Shown here: positions 51,131-64,000 of the stretch, one piece after another
Numbering within the stretch: the first letter of the stretch is position 1
Layout: the number at the start of each line of letters is the position of its first letter
NCBI RefSeq assembly: GCF_964340395.1
Contig: NC_135556.1
Span: 23,207,223-23,271,222 of the forward strand
From: Glandiceps talaboti
Taxonomy: Eukaryota > Hemichordata > Enteropneusta > Spengelidae
DNA length: 64,000 nucleotides
Direction: 5' to 3'
Position numbers and translations under genes: made by a program
Notes under the pieces: generated by a model
The model's database searches: none
What the model saw: the letters and a program-made list of their open reading frames with translations, nothing else
Told to the model about the DNA's origin: nothing

Positions 51131-54100
51131 TTTCCCGGGAATTATTTCTAGCGTTTTTAATAAAGTGTATGTGTAAAATGCGACAGTCACAGTGTTTGTA
51201 TTAACTGCTAAGACACATAGTATAGAATATATGAGTCGGTGATTTTCAGGAAATCTTCTCTACTCATAGTCTTTGATAGTTTTAGAGGAGAGCGAAGGGA
51301 GGAAGAGTTAGCGGGCCTATACGGACATCGTTCAGCAGGCTAGGCAGGGTCATAAATATGTTCGAAGGCGGCGCTCTTCAGCAATCATTGCCACCAAACT
51401 GACCGTCATGGACCGTCATAGACCACGTTTCGTAGGGCGTCCTCTATCGTGTTTTTGCTAAGTCGAAGGCGATTGACTGCATTCAATGAGTTAAAACTGC
51501 ACTAGCTTTGTAATTGTACAGTAGTATCATTTTTCGATCAGACAACCGCAATTTATTCACTGAAAATTGTTTTAAAAAACCAATAATCAAATATTATACA
51601 TGTTAATCAGTGGTAGATCTTATCCATAACATGTAAGTATTGCAATAACCGGCACCGTTGAGAGCGCTGATTTTTTGGGTGTGGACCCAAAAATCAATTT
51701 TATTCATGTACAGTTACAAAAAAAAATACCTTCACCCGTAAGTGATTCAATACTCGGAATGTACGGTATAACGAGTAAGGTATTCGGTCTAACAAAACAT
51801 TTTCAAAATGATATTCAGTTGCAACTTTAATCTTGGTAATTGTTTCTATCGTGATTAGTGGCATCATTGTGTAATGAATGGTCTAATCCTGAAGACGACT
51901 TTCTGCATGATTGTTATAGATAATAGAGCAACGCCCCAACAGCTCTAACATTTCTCTGTCTTTCGTTTTATTTTGCTAGCTGAGCAATACACCAGGCCAT
52001 AGACCAGTTGGTGTAGGGTCTATGACCAGGCCAATACTTATAATTAGCTAAGTTTGTTTTCTGCTTGTCATTGATGGTACCGTGTACACCGACTTGATGT
52101 CCATGTGTATGTGAAGGGTAGTCGAAATCGGATAAAGACCTGATATCTTGTCTGTAACCAAATTGTCAATTTTGTGAGAGTATCAAAAGAACTTTAACAT
52201 TTTTAGTGTCTGTTAAACAGAAGATATGTAATACACAAAGAAATGTAATTTCCGATCGGTGCGATGTTGGGTCTTTTTGGAGAAACTTTTAAAGCTTTAA
52301 GCTGACAATGCAAGGACAATACAGTGTTATGTAAGTTTGAATCGTTTAATCAAATAAAGTATTTGAGACTGTACGTCTTCGTTCGAACTGCACCTGACAT
52401 TTAGTCCGAGTAACCTCAACTAAATACACTTTTGTTAAGACACTGCCACTGGTATCCATACGTGCAGTTTACAATACAGTGTGATTATCAGAATTTTACA
52501 TCCATCTCTGAGGTTTTTGATCTTAAATTCCAAACTTCGATTTAACAGTGCGATGTCCTTTGCCTGCGGCAGACTAAGGTGAAAGTTCACTAATATGTAT
52601 TGATCCGTTTTACTTCTTAGGACGTCTTTTGATCTTGGTGAGAACGTTTCTTAATTAACTCATCTGCAGGAGCGTTTACTTTGCCAGGGGGTACGTTGAT
52701 ATGAAAGTGAGGGAATTACGGGATTTTTTTATTCTGTTATGATATTGGTGTACGTCAATATTAGAGTTTACTTTACTAAAGATGTCATGACTCATGCCAG
52801 ATGGGGAAATACAAAGCCTTTGCATAATACGATTTTCCCGTTACGTTTTATGAAGATAGCCCACCCCTGCACAAAGTATACACAGACACAGACAGTACCA
52901 GTCTCTCACAAATCGAACACCTAAATAAGTTCTTCTGTTTCACAGCTGGGCAAAGTTGTACACGTCTTTAGTTTGTTGTTGAGTCCACATCACTGTGTTG
53001 TGGTTTCCTTCCAGCTGATCGAATAAGGTATGTGTATGATATTTTTCCATGTAGCATCTATGTATCATCAAAGTAAATACATTATAGTTATTCAAAAAGT
53101 CATTTTTTTGGATGTGCTAAGAATTAGTTCGACCAAGACAAAAACAAAGTGTCTGATTTGACATCTTGACCCTGCCAGGTAATGCTGTGTCGTTTCTAGA
53201 TCCTGAAGATTTTTAAAACTAGGATGAAGCATAGACCCTACACCAACGTTGGTGGAGGGTCTATGGATGAAGTCGAAACATAGCGATAATTAGAGGATAG
53301 ATAGATTGATGATTGAACGACTGAACGTTTCTTATACAGCCTGGCATGTCTAGTTATCACTTAGTGTAACCCGCATAATTCACGAGTGCCATCACACATT
53401 GTGCACAGTCTAAACAGATGAAAATGGTAAATATTTGATTAAAATAAGTAAAACAACATGTACACTATAGTACAGCTAGTTATGATTTTACGTTCATGCA
53501 CTGTAAATGAACACAGCGTGTCATAGTGTACACGTGTCTCGGTGCATAAGTGTTTGTCAAAATGTACTCCCATCTCCAAAACTCGTTTCTAAAGTAGATG
53601 GAAATAAACAAACTTGCAATAGGACACATAACTTCCCTACAATTCTTTCTTTTAACATGTATCGCCTTCTTATCCATGCAAAGCGGATGAAAGCAAGTTC
53701 AATGAATTAAGACTTCTTTACAAGGAGACTATCTCGTCGACTACTCTTTTCAATATATAAATACCGAGAACAAACAAAACGGGGGATAAAAATTCTTCCG
53801 AACTATTCACCTGTGTTTTGAATCGCCTGCTAATTTTACTCTGTAAAGCTTTCAGAGACAAATCATTCCAGATAATTATATCTGCCCTGAGGAAAGGGCG
53901 GTTCAATGAAATACTTTAAAAAATGCAAAATGGACGCAAGAGCGTCACTCCTTTTCAAATAGTGACTTTTGTGTCATTATAAAAAAAATGTTTGGCTCAA
54001 ACAAGATGTGTCCTTTTTCATGATGTTAACTTTTAGGTGGTTATTCCTACTGTGCACGGGTCCAAACATTATAAAGACATAACAAATACAGAATTAAGAG

Positions 54101-54377
54101 ATCAATAACGAAAGAAAGCAGGAGGAGAATTCATAATGGCCTCTACAGGTGGAGTTAAAAGCAAACGAAGTGTTGATGACGTAATCGATACCGCTGTGTA
54201 TTGTTAATTATCATTGATGTAGCCAGATTCCATGAATTAACTAATATGTGGGCTATACCACACCCTCAGACATTTTGATTTGAAAATTGAATTATATGTA
54301 AGGCGACAGAATCTGTAACCAAAGCCATTTTGGCTAATAGTCGAAGTACACAAGATGCACATACCAAGATACACACT
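51131..54377. other. Intergenic region between divergent KLHL8 and SLC6 genes
   Basis: No gene seen. Two small repeats share GGTGTAGGGTCTATG and its complement (52008-52023 and 53230-53265). A possible alternative first exon of the SLC6 gene lies at 54137-54181. Confidence 0.5.
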
Positions 54378-54838
54378 AGTCTTGCTGCTAGACGTTCAGG
54401 CTTTCTTTCGATACTATAAGCGAACGAAGTTCGCAGTGAGGGCTTGCATCCTCGATAGCGATATTCGGGCGTGTGTCGTATTCTATCGGAAGAACATCCG
54501 AGGTCTAGCAGCTGATATACTAGATACACACCTACATTTATGTGACACCACATTGAACAGGAGGAATATATAACATGGGAAACTATTCATATACCTTATT
54601 ACATGTACTTTTATATTCAATAAAAGATGATTTTATACATTTGAGTGTAACTTATACCCAATACTTGTTTTAGCTGTTATCAGCTAACTCGATAGTCTAT
54701 CTGCTAGACCTCGGATGTTCTTCCGATAGAATACGACACACGCCCGAACATCGCTATCGAGGATGGAACATCCAAGCCCTCACTGCGAACTTCGTTCGCT
54801 TATAGTATCGAAAGAAAGCCCGTCTAGCAGCAAGACTA
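54378..54838. mobile_element. Fold-back element of two inverted 135-bp units
   Basis: Arms 54378-54511 and 54701-54838 are about 94% reverse-complementary, separated by 189 bases. Each arm is itself bounded by CTGCTAGAC and GTCTAGCAG, so the element may be two copies of a small MITE in opposite orientation. No clear target duplication was found. Confidence 0.85.
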
Positions 54839-55317
54839 CTAACTCGATAACAGTACACATAGGGTGTTTGTTGTCTAATCACAAATCTATCCCTTCTGTA
54901 AACCTCAGACCACTAAACATTTATAGTGTAAACCTTCACCGTCTTATAAGCTTCGCATATGTTAGTCCTGTCTCCTTAAGCACATACTGTTAGCGCTCTA
55001 ACAGTAACTCGACATCAGTCAAAATATTTTTGAGAAGTTTAATACGATTTTTTTTTCAAAATGAAACAAAAGTAACCCCCAAACAACAATGACTGTCACT
55101 CCTTCATAATGGAATGGGCTATCTACTATTGTGTGACGGCAGAGGAAACAACACATTAGACAAATATATGTCACGTGACTTAGAGTTAACCATTTTGGAA
55201 AGTCTGTTGGCACCGCAAGAATAAAGTCTTTTTCTTCTTGTATATACAAAATATATATATATATTGCACGTAGTATATCTTACAGTTTTTACATTTTTTA
55301 ACATAAAGCAGAGAAAG

Positions 55318-64000
<8,683 letters not shown>

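Overview
The window is AT-rich animal nuclear DNA with multi-exon genes, GT-AG introns and very abundant simple repeats and DNA transposons. The gene families (DEG/ENaC channels, a KLHL8 orthologue, an SLC6 transporter), the introns of about 0.3 to 12 kb and the tRNA-derived SINEs point to an invertebrate bilaterian. I cannot name the phylum from sequence alone. No LTR element, provirus or other capsid-bearing element was recognised.

Four protein-coding genes can be reconstructed exon by exon. (1) Minus strand, 5681 to 1: a DEG/ENaC sodium channel subunit (gene A) in 8 exons, running off the left edge inside its last visible exon. (2) Plus strand, 12003 to 21162: a paralogous DEG/ENaC subunit (gene B), complete in 8 exons and 481 residues. 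A and B stand head to head and have the same exon lengths and intron phases (2,0,0,1,1,2,1), so they arose by duplication with inversion. (3) Minus strand, 44941 to 28104, with a non-coding first exon near 50990: KLHL8, a BTB-BACK-kelch adaptor of 593 residues in 7 coding exons. (4) Plus strand, 55318 to beyond 64000: an SLC6 Na+/Cl- dependent transporter, closest to glycine transporters, with 9 exons visible (TM1 to TM7 and the first codons of TM8). Gene B and KLHL8 are convergent; KLHL8 and SLC6 are divergent.

The rest is repeats. Transposons include a MULE-like element with 9-bp target duplications, broken by a nested hAT-like element (21.7-24.2 kb); a PIF/Harbinger-like element of 2.04 kb (57.0-59.1 kb); TTAA-flanked MITEs inside KLHL8; three copies of a tRNA-derived SINE; and several fold-back palindromes, one a perfect 62-bp inverted repeat. 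Minisatellites touch the genes directly. The exon 1 splice donor of gene B lies in a 38-bp tandem repeat, and the KLHL8 stop codon lies in a 53-bp tandem repeat.

The two channel subunits could act together, since DEG/ENaC channels are trimers. Together with the SLC6 transporter they suggest neuronal or epithelial expression, but nothing in the sequence shows co-regulation.
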